Origin: Synergistales bacterium | GTDB lineage: Bacteria; Synergistota; Synergistia; Synergistales; Aminobacteriaceae | Direction: 5' to 3' | NCBI GenBank assembly: GCA_025997935.1 | Contig: BNVG01000040.1 | Span: 1 to 15,102, forward strand | Length of the DNA stretch: 15,102 nucleotides | In this document: positions 7,676 to 14,976 of the stretch, piece after piece | Numbering within the stretch: position 1 is the first letter of the stretch | Layout: each line of letters starts with the position of its first letter | The notes under the pieces: model-generated | Told to the model about the DNA's origin: nothing | The model's database searches: none | What the model saw: the letters and a program-made list of their open reading frames with translations, nothing else | Made by a program: the position numbers and the translations under genes

Positions 7676-8728
7676 TTACGCTATCGTTACATCCTTATCC
7701 AGATACACGTCCTGAACGGCGTTTATTATCTTGACGCCGTCTTTCATCGGGCGCTGGAACGCCTTGCGCCCCATAATCAACCCCGTGCCCCCGGCTCTCT
7801 TGTTTATGACGGCGGTCTTTACGGCCTCGGCCAGGTCCGTCTCGCCGCCCGACGCGCCGCCTGAGTTTATAAGCCCCGCGCGTCCGGCGTAGCAACACAA
7901 AACCTGGTATCGCGTCAGGTCTATCGGGTGGTCCGTCGTGAGCTCGCTGTAAACCTTGGGCGACGTTTTGCCGTAGGAGAGAGCGTTGTAGCCGCCGTTG
8001 TTCTCGGGAAGTTTCTGCTTTATGATGTCGGCCTCTATCGTTGTGCCTATGTGGTTGGCCTGCCCTGTGAGGTCGGCCGATACGTGGTAGTCCTTCTCTT
8101 TTGTCTTGAAGGCGTTGTTGCGCAGATAGCACCAGAGAATCGTGGCAAGGCCGAGCGAGTGCGCGTACTTGAAGGCCCTCGATATCTCCTGAATCTGCCG
8201 CGTGGACTCGTCGCTCCCAAAATAAATCGTAGCGCCCACGGCCACAGCGCCCATCTCCCACGCCTGGTCTACTGAGGCGAAGAGGATTTGGTCGTGCTTT
8301 TCGGGGTAGGTGAGGAGCTCGTTGTGGTTTATTTTCAGGATGAACGGGATTTTGTGGGCGTACTTGCGGGCCACCGCGCCCAAGACGCCGAGCGTGCTGG
8401 CCACGCCGTTGCAGCCGGCTTCTATGGCTAATTTTACGATGTTCTCGGGGTCGAAATAGACGGGGTTCGGCGCGAAAGACGCTCCAGCGGAATGCTCTAT
8501 GCCCTGATCTACCGGGAGAATCGAGATATAGCCCGTGCCCGCAAGCCGTCCGTGTCCGTAAAGAGATGAGAGCGAGCGCAACACGGGGATAGGTCTGTCC
8601 GACGCGCTCCAAACCCTGTCGATAAAGTCGGGCCCCGGCAGATGCAGCGAGCTTGAGCTAACCTTGCATTTGTGTTCCAACAGGTTCTTTGCGTCCTTAC
8701 CCAACAGTTTCGCGATTTTTTCTGACAT
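7676..8728 (-). CDS. fbaB: Class I fructose-bisphosphate aldolase, DhnA/FbaB type
   Basis: This enzyme reversibly splits fructose-1,6-bisphosphate into dihydroxyacetone phosphate and glyceraldehyde-3-phosphate through a lysine Schiff base (glycolysis/gluconeogenesis). The 350-residue length equals that of E. coli FbaB, as I recall it. Visible family motifs are [16 protein letters not shown] (about 70-85), the Schiff-base region [14 protein letters not shown] with candidate K237, [20 protein letters not shown], and the phosphate-binding [15 protein letters not shown] near the C-terminus. AAGGAG (8737-8742) lies 8 bases upstream of the ATG and fixes the start. It is 32 bases downstream of alaX on the same strand, probably one transcript, and converges on folC. 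No minus-strand terminator is obvious after it. Confidence 0.95.
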   Translation of the reverse strand: MSEKIAKLLGKDAKNLLEHKCKVSSSSLHLPGPDFIDRVWSASDRPIPVLRSLSSLYGHGRLAGTGYISILPVDQGIEHSAGASFAPNPVYFDPENIVKLAIEAGCNGVASTLGVLGAVARKYAHKIPFILKINHNELLTYPEKHDQILFASVDQAWEMGAVAVGATIYFGSDESTRQIQEISRAFKYAHSLGLATILWCYLRNNAFKTKEKDYHVSADLTGQANHIGTTIEADIIKQKLPENNGGYNALSYGKTSPKVYSELTTDHPIDLTRYQVLCCYAGRAGLINSGGASGGETDLAEAVKTAVINKRAGGTGLIMGRKAFQRPMKDGVKIINAVQDVYLDKDVTIA

Positions 8729-8760
8729 GTTTACGTCTCCTTAATTGGATTTTATAAAAG

Positions 8761-9966
8761 CTATGATAAAAGACTTTCGATAGCCGTCAGCCACACCGAC
8801 AAAGAGCGTTGCGTCGTGACGCCGTTCAGCCAATCGGGCTTCCCGCCGCCACGCGCCTCAAGCTCAGGACGCGCCTTAGTAAAACCCGACAGGTCGGCGT
8901 CGAGCGACGCCCCGCGCAAAAGCAAAAACGGAAAGGGCGAGCTTGCGTCGCTCTCTGGCAAAAGTACGAGGCAAAGAGAGTTCGGATGTTCCGCCACGCG
9001 GTTTTTCGCCGGCGCGGTCATCAAATCCTTGGACATGCCCGGTATCATAGCTATATAAAGCGGGACGCCCCGGGCGCCGATTTTTCGCTCTTCCCAAGGT
9101 ATGGATATAAACGCGCGCGCCTTGTCGAGATGCGTTTTGAGCGCTTCGTTTTCGGCTCTTTGGCGCAAAAATACATCCTTCAACTGCTCAGGTTTGCACC
9201 CGATTTCGCGCAACAGCTCACGCATAGCGCGCCCGTATGCGGCGAGGCGCGAGGCGTGAACCGTGAAGCGCACCTCCCAGTCGGGCGGGGAACCGTTAAA
9301 GCCCGTGACGAGAAAAGCCCCTATTTCGCCAGTGTCCGCGACGTGCGTCCCGGCGCAGGCCATTTTGTCTATGCCGTCTATATGCACGACAGTGACGGAC
9401 GCGTCTTTTATTCTGTCCCACTTGGCGTCGAGTTCCGGGATTTTCTTCGCTTCCTCGTACAGAACCACGGACGACGTGACCGCTCTGCGCTCGGCGATAA
9501 CTTTGTTGGTTTTTTCCTCCGCGTCAAAAAGAGCCTCCCACGTGAGGTCTCCGTCATACCGGACGCTTATCGAGCTTTCCTCCGCTCCGAGGTTCACCTT
9601 GGTGGTCTGAGGGGTTTTGGATGGGTCGTCAGAGCCCGCCTCCTGAACGCGGGAGAATATATGCTGAGCGGTGTGCATACGCGACAGGACACGGTTTCGC
9701 TCGGCGTCAACCTGAACCGTCAGCTCCATGCCCTTTTCGGGCTGCCCTGATTTTATGGCTATATCCAGAATAAATGTATTGGGAGCCTGGGCCTCTTTGC
9801 TTTTGAGCGTATCGAGAACCGACGCGCGAAAATCGGAGCCGACGCTTTGTACCGTCCCCGTGTCGCCGGGCTGACCGCCGCCTGCGGGGTGAAACAGAGC
9901 GGAAGAATCTTCCACGAGAATTTTTGCCGCCTTGCGGTTAGTCTCCAAAATATCGATTATTTTCAT
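8761..9966 (-). CDS. Alanyl-tRNA editing protein AlaX-L (trans-editing, with DHHA1 domain)
   Basis: AlaX proteins are free-standing relatives of the alanyl-tRNA synthetase editing domain that hydrolyse Ser-tRNA(Ala) or Gly-tRNA(Ala). The 401-residue length is the long form. Seen in order: the N-terminal barrel with LFHPAGGGQPGDTG (24-37); the zinc site HTAQH (H98 and H102) and CAGTH (C204 and H208), both complete; a helical linker around 230-290; and a C-terminal DHHA1-like domain ending in ARGGGKPDWLNG. There is no aminoacylation domain, so it is not AlaS. It appears to lead a two-gene unit with fbaB. The upstream region (9967-10035) is AT-rich with TATAAA-like boxes, but no clear -35. The long plus-strand frame opposite this gene is a shadow. 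Confidence 0.93.
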   Translation of the reverse strand: MKIIDILETNRKAAKILVEDSSALFHPAGGGQPGDTGTVQSVGSDFRASVLDTLKSKEAQAPNTFILDIAIKSGQPEKGMELTVQVDAERNRVLSRMHTAQHIFSRVQEAGSDDPSKTPQTTKVNLGAEESSISVRYDGDLTWEALFDAEEKTNKVIAERRAVTSSVVLYEEAKKIPELDAKWDRIKDASVTVVHIDGIDKMACAGTHVADTGEIGAFLVTGFNGSPPDWEVRFTVHASRLAAYGRAMRELLREIGCKPEQLKDVFLRQRAENEALKTHLDKARAFISIPWEERKIGARGVPLYIAMIPGMSKDLMTAPAKNRVAEHPNSLCLVLLPESDASSPFPFLLLRGASLDADLSGFTKARPELEARGGGKPDWLNGVTTQRSLSVWLTAIESLLS

Positions 9967-10005
9967 AATTTTTTACGCCACCGCTTTTCGTGTTTTTGGA
10001 ATTTA

Positions 10006-10032
10006 TTTATAATTTATATTTTTTTATTGTAA
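10006..10032 (-). promoter_or_regulatory. Weak candidate promoter of alaX-fbaB
   Basis: On the minus strand TTACAA (10027-10032) is followed after 15 bases by TATAAA (10006-10011); another TATAAA is at 10013-10018. The tract is AT-rich and lies about 40 bases before the alaX start. The -35 is poor and the spacing short, so this is only a candidate. Confidence 0.25.
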
Positions 10033-10043
10033 CATTTTTCAGA

Positions 10044-10471
10044 ATAATAAGGCGGTCGCTCGAGGAGTTGGGTCTTGCCCGTAAGGAGCTTGACGAAATA
10101 AACCGTAAAATCGACGCCGCTGTCAGGCTTGTCTCTGACAGCGGCGTCAGTATCGAAACGGTCAAGGGCAACCTAAGGGAACTGGAAGAGCGGAAGTTTT
10201 TTTGTTGACGGGCGCATCCGTGAGCTAAGTCTTAAAAACAGCGTCTCAATGATAACGGAAGAACAAATCATCGAATCTGATAAACCGCTCTAAAGATTTT
10301 GTCAGGGCAAAGAACGTACCCGAATGTCGTAATTTTATCGAGGCATACGTAGAAAAAGTAATTATCTATGACGATAGGGTTGAGGTGCGTTTCAAGATTC
10401 ACGTACCGACAGGCGACACAAAAGATACAGTGTCGCCCCTGACGAGCAAGGAACAAATCACGTCTATCTAA
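10044..10471 (+). pseudogene. Remnant of a large serine recombinase (C-terminal part)
   Basis: Three successive frames read like one protein C-terminus. The first has RRSLEELGLARKELDEINRK, running on to LRELEERKFF (to about 10200). The second has VDGRIRELSLKNSVSMITEE (10204 on). The third has INRSKDFVRAKNVPECRNFI, then EAYVEKVIIYDDRVEVRFKI, and stops at TAA 10469-10471. The coiled-coil segment followed by a 'VEKViiYddrvevrFki' end is characteristic of large serine recombinases of transposons and phages. The catalytic N-terminal domain is absent and at least two +1 frameshifts (one at the T7 run 10197-10203, one near 10281) break it, so it cannot be active. The left edge is uncertain, around 10040-10050. 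It lies between alaX and ssrA, on the opposite strand to both. Confidence 0.6.
10113..10148. repeat. Perfect 14-bp inverted repeat in the recombinase remnant
   Basis: GACGCCGCTGTCAG (10113-10126) and CTGACAGCGGCGTC (10135-10148) are exact inverted copies around an 8-base loop. They fall inside the coding remnant (residues IDAAVRLVSDSGV). No T-run follows on either strand, so it is not a terminator. Confidence 0.8.
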
Positions 10472-10615
10472 AAGGAATATCGGAACACGGTCTGATAATA
10501 TGTGCGGAGAGCCCCGGGGGAAACATACTTGGCACTCTCACAAACATAGACCACAACAGGGAAAAACAGAAAAAAGTGCCGAAGTGCCGAAAAAATGACC
10601 TATTTTATTCTGCGT
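10472..10615. other. Intergenic stretch without a recognised gene
   Basis: Between the recombinase remnant and the 47-residue ORF I see no supported gene or RNA. It contains AAGTGCCG twice in tandem (10574-10589) flanked by A-runs. One plus-strand frame stays open across part of it, but it has no start and resembles no family I recognise. It is probably decayed mobile-element DNA. Confidence 0.4.
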
Positions 10616-10759
10616 TCACTCTTTGTCCTCCTCCTTTGGCGTTTTCCCCACATCACCGACCAATTTCACGATCGCTTTTTTGGCATCGGCCAAATCCTGG
10701 CTTCTGTCCATAATCTCAAGCACCATTGACATCAGCGCCTTGAATTGGAAATCAGTCAT
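10616..10759 (-). CDS. Small protein of 47 residues, unknown function
   Basis: The product begins MTDFQFKALMSMVLEIMDRS and ends in a charged tail PKEEDKE. The middle is likely amphipathic helix (SQDLADAKKAIVKLV). GGGGGGAG lies 5 bases before the ATG at 10759, a very good ribosome-binding site. I recall short proteins beginning MTD.QF accompanying serine recombinases in Firmicutes mobile elements, but cannot verify that here, and this one points away from the recombinase remnant. The same frame stays open upstream through codons reading GHLHQIGDALSFAAKLIGIL, across the hairpin at 10834-10867, but has no ATG, GTG or TTG start there. It may be a 5'-truncated longer ORF. Confidence 0.5.
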   Translation of the reverse strand: MTDFQFKALMSMVLEIMDRSQDLADAKKAIVKLVGDVGKTPKEEDKE

Positions 10760-10833
10760 GACTTCTCCCCCCATTGTCTGCATTACCATTTTTAGCCTTC
10801 CCTTCAGTATGCCTATGAGTTTGGCAGCAAAAG

Positions 10834-10870
10834 AAAGGGCGTCTCCGATCTGGTGGAGATGCCCTTTTTT
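10834..10870 (-). terminator. Strong hairpin, probable ssrA terminator (bidirectional)
   Basis: AAAGGGCGTCTCC (10834-10846) pairs with GGAGATGCCCTTT (10855-10867) with one G-T wobble and an 8-base loop. On the minus strand it lies about 45 bases after the mature tmRNA end and is followed by TTTCTTTT. On the plus strand six T follow as well, so it could stop transcription both ways, including read-through from the recombinase remnant. Confidence 0.7.
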
Positions 10871-10913
10871 AATACTAACTCCACCTAACCTATTGTTACG
10901 TCGAGGTTTCCGT

Positions 10914-11268
10914 TGGTGGAGGCGGGGGGAATCGAACCCCCGTCCGACGTGGGCCAGCCGTGGCGGCGCTACAGGTTTAGTCTTCCTTTAATTGTCGTCC
11001 GTGGGTAGGCGGAAAACGGCCTTCCACATTCCGAGGTTCCTTGTCTTTTCCACCCGCGCGGAACCAAGAACGAGCGGAGCATCCACCTAAAGTGACGCCT
11101 CAGGAGAGCCAGTAGACGAGCCGCATCCCTCGACGTAGCGGCTTAAGCCGCTAAAGCGTAATTATCTTCGACGTTTATCGTCTTGCCCGAATGTTTAACG
11201 AGAATTACGGACGTAACTCGACCTGCTCCTCCAGACCCTCCAACACGCCGTCGAAACCTGTCGCCCCC
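10914..11268 (-). ncRNA. ssrA: tmRNA (transfer-messenger RNA)
   Basis: This RNA of about 355 bases rescues stalled ribosomes together with SmpB. The 5' end GGGGGCGACAGGTTTCGACG (11268 downward) is the near-universal tmRNA start. The 3' end has the T-arm GGTTCGATTCC and acceptor strand CGCCTCC followed by ACCA, ending at 10914; CCA is encoded. GGGGGCG pairs with CGCCTCC with one G-U pair. The tag-coding part ends in GCT TTA GCG GCT TAA, encoding ALAA and a stop (11143-11187). It is a one-piece form, not permuted. The 5' end is 13 bases after the smpB stop on the same strand, so the RNA may be processed from a joint transcript or use a promoter inside smpB. Confidence 0.95.
11143..11187 (-). 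other. tmRNA tag-peptide reading frame
   Basis: Reading back from the stop TAA gives the encoded tag GKTINVEDNYALAA, to which the tRNA-borne alanine is added first. The resume codon is inferred to be GGC at 11185-11187 by analogy with the (A)GKT... tag of Bacillus subtilis; the exact start is less certain than the ALAA end, which is the ClpXP-type degradation signal. Confidence 0.75.
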
Positions 11269-11281
11269 TTTAATGTTGTTC

Positions 11282-11749
11282 TTAATCGTCCTCCCGCCCC
11301 TTGTGGCGCACGGCGCGGGCTATATCGCGCTTGGCGTCGCGCTCGGCTATCGCGTCGCGCTTATCGTAGGCGGCCTTGCCGCGAGCCAATGCCACTTCGA
11401 CCTTCGCTCTGCGGCCATCTTTAATGTACACCGACAAAGGCACAAGCGTCAAGCCTTTTTCTCTTATTTTGCTATTTAGTCTGACGATTTCATGCTTGGC
11501 GGCCAAGAGTTTGCGGGTACGCTCCGGCTCGTGGTTGTAGTAGCTCCCTTTGTCGTATGGTGAAATATGAAGCCCTATAAGCCACATCTCTCCTTTTTCG
11601 ATGGAGGCGTAAGAGTCTTTAAGGTTCAGGTTTCCGAGTCTGACGCTTTTTATCTCCGTTCCGGTCAGTACAATTCCGCATTCCAAGGTATCCAGAACGA
11701 AATAATCGTGCCGCGCCTTTCGATTTTGAGCCACGAATTTATTTGCCAT
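11282..11749 (-). CDS. smpB: SsrA-binding protein SmpB
   Basis: SmpB binds tmRNA and delivers it to stalled ribosomes in trans-translation. From the ATG at 11749 the protein is 155 residues, usual for the family, and begins MANKFVAQNRKARHDYFV. Family signatures are GIVLTGTEIKSVRLGNLNLKD, IGLHISPYDKGSYYNHEPER, RTRKLLAAKHEI and the basic C-terminal tail (KAAYDKRDAIAERDAKRDIA). A longer frame starts upstream at a TTG (11785), but its first 12 residues are not SmpB-like, and GGAGG at 11761-11765 lies 11 bases before the chosen ATG. ssrA follows at 13 bases, so both partners of one pathway are neighbours. Confidence 0.95.
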   Translation of the reverse strand: MANKFVAQNRKARHDYFVLDTLECGIVLTGTEIKSVRLGNLNLKDSYASIEKGEMWLIGLHISPYDKGSYYNHEPERTRKLLAAKHEIVRLNSKIREKGLTLVPLSVYIKDGRRAKVEVALARGKAAYDKRDAIAERDAKRDIARAVRHKGREDD

Positions 11750-11783
11750 TCTCCCGGTCACCTCCAATAGTTTCATAGCGCGC

Positions 11784-11822
11784 AAAAAACGACGCGCCCA
11801 TCATAACACAAGGGCGCGGTCG
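11784..11822 (-). terminator. Rho-independent terminator of the NSS transporter gene
   Basis: On the minus strand CGACCGCGCCC pairs with GGGCGCGTCG (plus positions 11812-11822 and 11790-11799; one bulge), with a 12-base loop, followed by six T (11784-11789). It lies about 36 bases after the transporter stop and just before smpB. Confidence 0.8.
11800..11808 (-). promoter_or_regulatory. Candidate extended -10 promoter of smpB-ssrA inside the terminator loop
   Basis: The terminator loop reads TGTTATGAT on the minus strand, an extended -10 (TGnTATGAT). The expected -35 position reads GTTTTG and is poor. Transcription would begin near 11793, about 44 bases before the smpB start. The evidence is this one motif only. 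Confidence 0.3.
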
Positions 11823-11857
11823 CAAAACATAACATCGAAATTGAAACGCTACTTAGC

Positions 11858-13210
11858 CTACCACTTTAGACCGGCGTAGAAAATGTAGGCGATGGCAAGC
11901 GGGGCCACAAAGCGCACGCACCATATCCACGTGTTCAGCCAACCGAACTTGAGTTTGCCGTCGTTTGTTATTTCCTTGATTGCCTGCGGAAGCCAGAACC
12001 AACCGACAAAGACAGAGGCTAAAAAGGAACCTAAGGGCAACAGGACGTTGTTGCAGACATACTCAGCGGCGTCGAAGAAATCTTTGCCGTAAATCTTCGG
12101 GCCGCCGGCCAAAGAAGTCGCTGACGGTATGCCTAAAACAAGAATGATAAAGCCCACGCCGTAAACCGCCTCTTTGCGCGTCATGTGAAATTTTTCGATG
12201 GCGAACGCTGCCGCCACCTCAAGCAGAGACATGGACGACGTAACGGCGGCGAAGAAAAGAAGAAGGAAGAAAAGGAAAGAAAAAATCATACCGGCTGGCA
12301 TTTTAGCGAACACCGCAGGAAGCGTTATGAACGACAGCCCGGCGCCGGAGCCCGGTTCGAAGCCCATAGCAAACACGGCGGGGAAGATGGCTAAGCCGGC
12401 CAAAAGCGCGATAACGGTATCGAGTCCGGCGGTCCAGGCTGAGGAAGACGGAAGCTGTTCTTCTTTGCCTATATAGCTTCCGTAGGTAAGCATTATGCCA
12501 AGCCCAAGAGAGAGCGAGAAGAAGCTCTGCCCCAAGGCGTCTAAGAACGTTTCGCCTGTCAGTTTGCTGAAATCTGGACTTAAATAAAACTTCAGACCGG
12601 CTTCAGCTCCTGGGAGCGTAACGGAACGGATTATAAGAATTATCATTATGACGAAGAGCGTAGGCATAAGAACCTTACAGGCTCGTTCAATGCCCTTGCT
12701 GACGCCTCCGATGACCACGCCCATCGTGATGGCCAAGAACAATGCCTGAAAGACGATGACCTGATAAGACTGTCCGATGAACGAGCTGAAGAAATCCCCG
12801 GAATTGCCGGCGTCGGCTATCTCCATCAGACCGGTGAGAGAGGAGATGATGTACTTGATAGTCCATCCGCCGACGACGTTATAAAAAGAAAGCGTCAAAA
12901 ATCCGCCGGCGATCGTCCCCATCCACCCTATTAGAGACCAGAACGGGGATACGTTCAGCGCCTTAAAAGCCAAAACAGGCGCTTTCTGCGCCGCTCGCCC
13001 TATGGCAAATTCGGCTATCATAACAGGAAGCCCTATAAAAAGCGTTATTATCAAGTAGATAACCACGAACGCCGCGCCGCCGTCCTTGCCGACAAGATAT
13101 GGAAAACGCCATATATTGCCAAGCCCGATTGCCGACCCGGCGGCCGCCATGATGAAGCCCACGCGGCTACCCCAATGTTCCCGTTTTGCTAAACCATCGC
13201 TGTCACTCAT
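11858..13210 (-). CDS. Sodium-dependent transporter, NSS/SNF family (probable amino acid symporter)
   Basis: This inner-membrane symporter belongs to the LeuT/MhsT/Tyt1 family, which couples Na+ entry to uptake of amino acids or related amines. From the ATG at 13210 it has 450 residues, the short prokaryotic form that commonly has 11 membrane segments. TM1 carries AAAGSAIGLGNIWRFPYLVG, with the unwound Na+/substrate region. Further motifs are LPVMIAEFAIGR, GLKFYLSPDFSKL, YGSYIGKEEQLPSSSAW and TM8 FFAAVTSSMSLLEV with the Na2-site serines. A GTG at 13225 is also in frame, but GGAGG (13219-13223) is 8 bases before the ATG at 13210 and would be inside the longer version. It is divergent from rpoB and has its own terminator. 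The substrate cannot be assigned. Confidence 0.93.
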   Translation of the reverse strand: MSDSDGLAKREHWGSRVGFIMAAAGSAIGLGNIWRFPYLVGKDGGAAFVVIYLIITLFIGLPVMIAEFAIGRAAQKAPVLAFKALNVSPFWSLIGWMGTIAGGFLTLSFYNVVGGWTIKYIISSLTGLMEIADAGNSGDFFSSFIGQSYQVIVFQALFLAITMGVVIGGVSKGIERACKVLMPTLFVIMIILIIRSVTLPGAEAGLKFYLSPDFSKLTGETFLDALGQSFFSLSLGLGIMLTYGSYIGKEEQLPSSSAWTAGLDTVIALLAGLAIFPAVFAMGFEPGSGAGLSFITLPAVFAKMPAGMIFSFLFFLLLFFAAVTSSMSLLEVAAAFAIEKFHMTRKEAVYGVGFIILVLGIPSATSLAGGPKIYGKDFFDAAEYVCNNVLLPLGSFLASVFVGWFWLPQAIKEITNDGKLKFGWLNTWIWCVRFVAPLAIAYIFYAGLKW

Positions 13211-13218
13211 GCCCATAA

Positions 13219-13223
13219 CCTCC
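13219..13223 (-). promoter_or_regulatory. Ribosome-binding site that sets the NSS transporter start
   Basis: GGAGG on the minus strand lies 8 bases upstream of the ATG at 13210. An intermediate ATG (13216) would be only 2 bases away and the GTG at 13225 would precede it, so 13210 is preferred. Confidence 0.7.
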
Positions 13224-13266
13224 ACAAATCAGATTTCAGCGAAAATTATTAAGTCGCAATATTCAA

Positions 13267-13295
13267 CTGAATTATTGTTCATAATAATTTGTTCT
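13267..13295. repeat. Short AT-rich inverted repeat between the NSS gene and rpoB
   Basis: AATTATT and AATAATT flank the hexamer GTTCAT in the divergent intergenic region. It could be an operator or a chance AT-rich palindrome; no -10/-35 pair for the minus strand stands out around it. Confidence 0.3.
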
Positions 13296-13325
13296 TAAAT
13301 ATAGTCACTCGTCCGAATTACTTAA

Positions 13326-13355
13326 TTGACAAACATGCCATACTTTTGATATGAT
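13326..13355 (+). promoter_or_regulatory. Sigma-70 promoter of rpoB
   Basis: A consensus -35 TTGACA (13326-13331) and TATGAT (13350-13355) are separated by 18 bases. The predicted start near 13362 leaves a leader of about 50 bases containing GGGAGG, 11 bases before the rpoB ATG. This is the clearest promoter in the window. Confidence 0.75.
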
Positions 13356-13410
13356 AAATTTTCGGCGTAAATTTCTAAACTCGGTAAGGCTAAGGGAGGT
13401 TCTTTGATCC

Positions 13411-14976
13411 ATGCCTGAGTTCGTTTCGATTGGCAAAAAACGGCAGCGTTATACTTTCGGATGTGCGCATGATCTTATAGAAGTTCCTGATATGATTGAA
13501 ATCCAGCGTGATTCTTATCGTTGGTTCTATCAGGATAATGTTTCGGAGGATTCACGCAAGCCGCAGGGATTGCAGGAGTTGTTGTGCGAGGTGTTTCCCA
13601 TCAGAAACTTCGACGGGCAGTTTGAGTTGGAGTTTCTTCGCTATTATGTAGATAAACCCGGTTTGACGGAAGAAGAAGCCCGTCGGCGCGATATGACGTG
13701 GGCTCGGCCTATTCGGGCTACCATTCGTCTATACAATACAAAAACGCAAGAAAGCAAGGAAGAAGAGATATTCCTCGGAGACTTCCCCGTCATGACGGAC
13801 AGGGGGACTTTTATCGTCAATGGGACTGAGCGCGTGGTAATAAACCAGCTTGCTCGTTCCGCGGGGGTTTATTTCACAAAGGAAGATTCGGCCTCCGGTT
13901 TAGAGGTCTGCTCCGCTAAAATTATCCCGGACAGAGGCGCTTGGTTAGATTTTATGGCCACGCCCAATGATATTGTTTCCGTAAATATCGACAACCGAAA
14001 AAAACTGCCGGTTACGCTTTTGTTAAAAGCGTTTGGCGCCAAGAACAACGACGATATTCTGAAATTGTGCAAAGTTGAAGCCACATTTATGGAATACGGA
14101 GACGACTTAAAAGGAAAACTGGCGTTCGAGGATGTCCGCGACGGAGACGGAAATTTAATCATAGCCAAAAATCGAGCCGTCACGCGCGAGATACTCGAAA
14201 AACTAAAACAGCTCGACCCAGGTGGACGCGGAGGCATAGACGTTCACGGAGTCGACGCTTCATTGGCTCTGACGCTCGAAAAAGACATGACTCAAAGCTC
14301 CGACGAGGCTATGCAGGAGATTTTCAGACGCCTTCGCCCAAATGAACCCGCGCGGGTAGAAAACGCGCGGGACTACATACATTCCCTTTTCTTCGATCCA
14401 AGACGATATACGCTCGGCAGAGTCGGACGCTATAAACTTAACAAACGGCTTGGCTTAGACATGCCTGAGACAAAACGGCTTCTCACTCTTGAAGACATAG
14501 TGTGCATTGTGCGCGAAATGTTCGCGATGCGCGCTCTCGATAAAAAAACCGACGACATAGACCACTTGGGAAACAGGCGTGTGCGTTCTATTGGGGAACT
14601 CCTGCAGAACCAAATCCGCATCGGACTGCTACGCATGGAACGTATCGCCAAAGAGCGTATGACGACCATCCCCAATCTCAACGCGGCTATGGGACGTGAA
14701 CTCATAAACGTGCGTCCGATAGCGGCGGCGTTGCGTGAGTTTTACGGTTCGGGACAGCTTTCGCAGTTCATGGATCAGACTAACCCATTGGCGGAAGTGA
14801 CTCACAGGCGGCGTCTCTCCGCGCTCGGGCCCGGCGGACTTTCGCGTGAGCGGGCCGGGTTTGAGGCGCGCGACGTTCACTACACGCACTACGGCAGGGT
14901 TTGCCCGATAGAAACGCCAGAAGGGCCAAATATCGGTCTTGTGTCTTCTCTGACTACTTACGCGCGCGTAAATGAA
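13411..14976 (+). CDS. rpoB: RNA polymerase beta subunit, N-terminal part (3' end lost to a chimeric junction)
   Basis: RpoB forms one side of the RNA polymerase active-site cleft. About 522 native codons are visible. The N-terminus reads [20 protein letters not shown], followed by [13 protein letters not shown]; the lobe signature [20 protein letters not shown] is present. The rifampicin-binding cluster starts near residue 446 with [20 protein letters not shown], then [11 protein letters not shown] and [15 protein letters not shown]. The D, H and S positions of this cluster most often altered in resistant mutants have the sensitive-type residue. The numbering is lower than in E. coli, so lineage-specific inserts are absent. 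After ARVNE the expected GFIETPYR is replaced by [15 protein letters not shown] and a stop at 15024, which is sequence read from an inverted copy of rpoB itself. The gene is therefore truncated artificially. Confidence 0.95.
14377..14503. repeat. Source arm of the terminal inverted duplication
   Basis: This 127-base piece of rpoB reappears exactly, reverse complemented, as the last 127 bases of the window. Here it is in its natural rpoB context, encoding the segment around [20 protein letters not shown]. Confidence 0.95.

Noticed and set aside
8809..9750. Long plus-strand frame of 313 codons
   Set aside because: It lies antisense to alaX, whose zinc-site and barrel motifs are complete. The plus-strand product has arginine-rich shadow composition.
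10574..10589. Tandem AAGTGCCG repeat as a hairpin or CRISPR-like unit
   Set aside because: It is a direct repeat of only two 8-base units with no spacers and no stem.
10851..10921. TGGTGGAG at 10851-10858 and at the tmRNA 3' end (10914-10921) as attachment-site repeats
   Set aside because: Eight bases is too short, and one copy is part of the terminator stem and loop. No longer duplicated tmRNA end was found.
11183..11479. Plus-strand ORFs over smpB and ssrA
   Set aside because: They run antisense to tmRNA and SmpB, both of which are clearly identified.
14850..14890. Tyrosine in DVHYTHYGR of RpoB, where E. coli has proline at a rifampicin-resistance position
   Set aside because: Bacillus-type RpoB naturally has tyrosine here (DVHYSHYGR), so it is lineage variation and not a resistance mutation.
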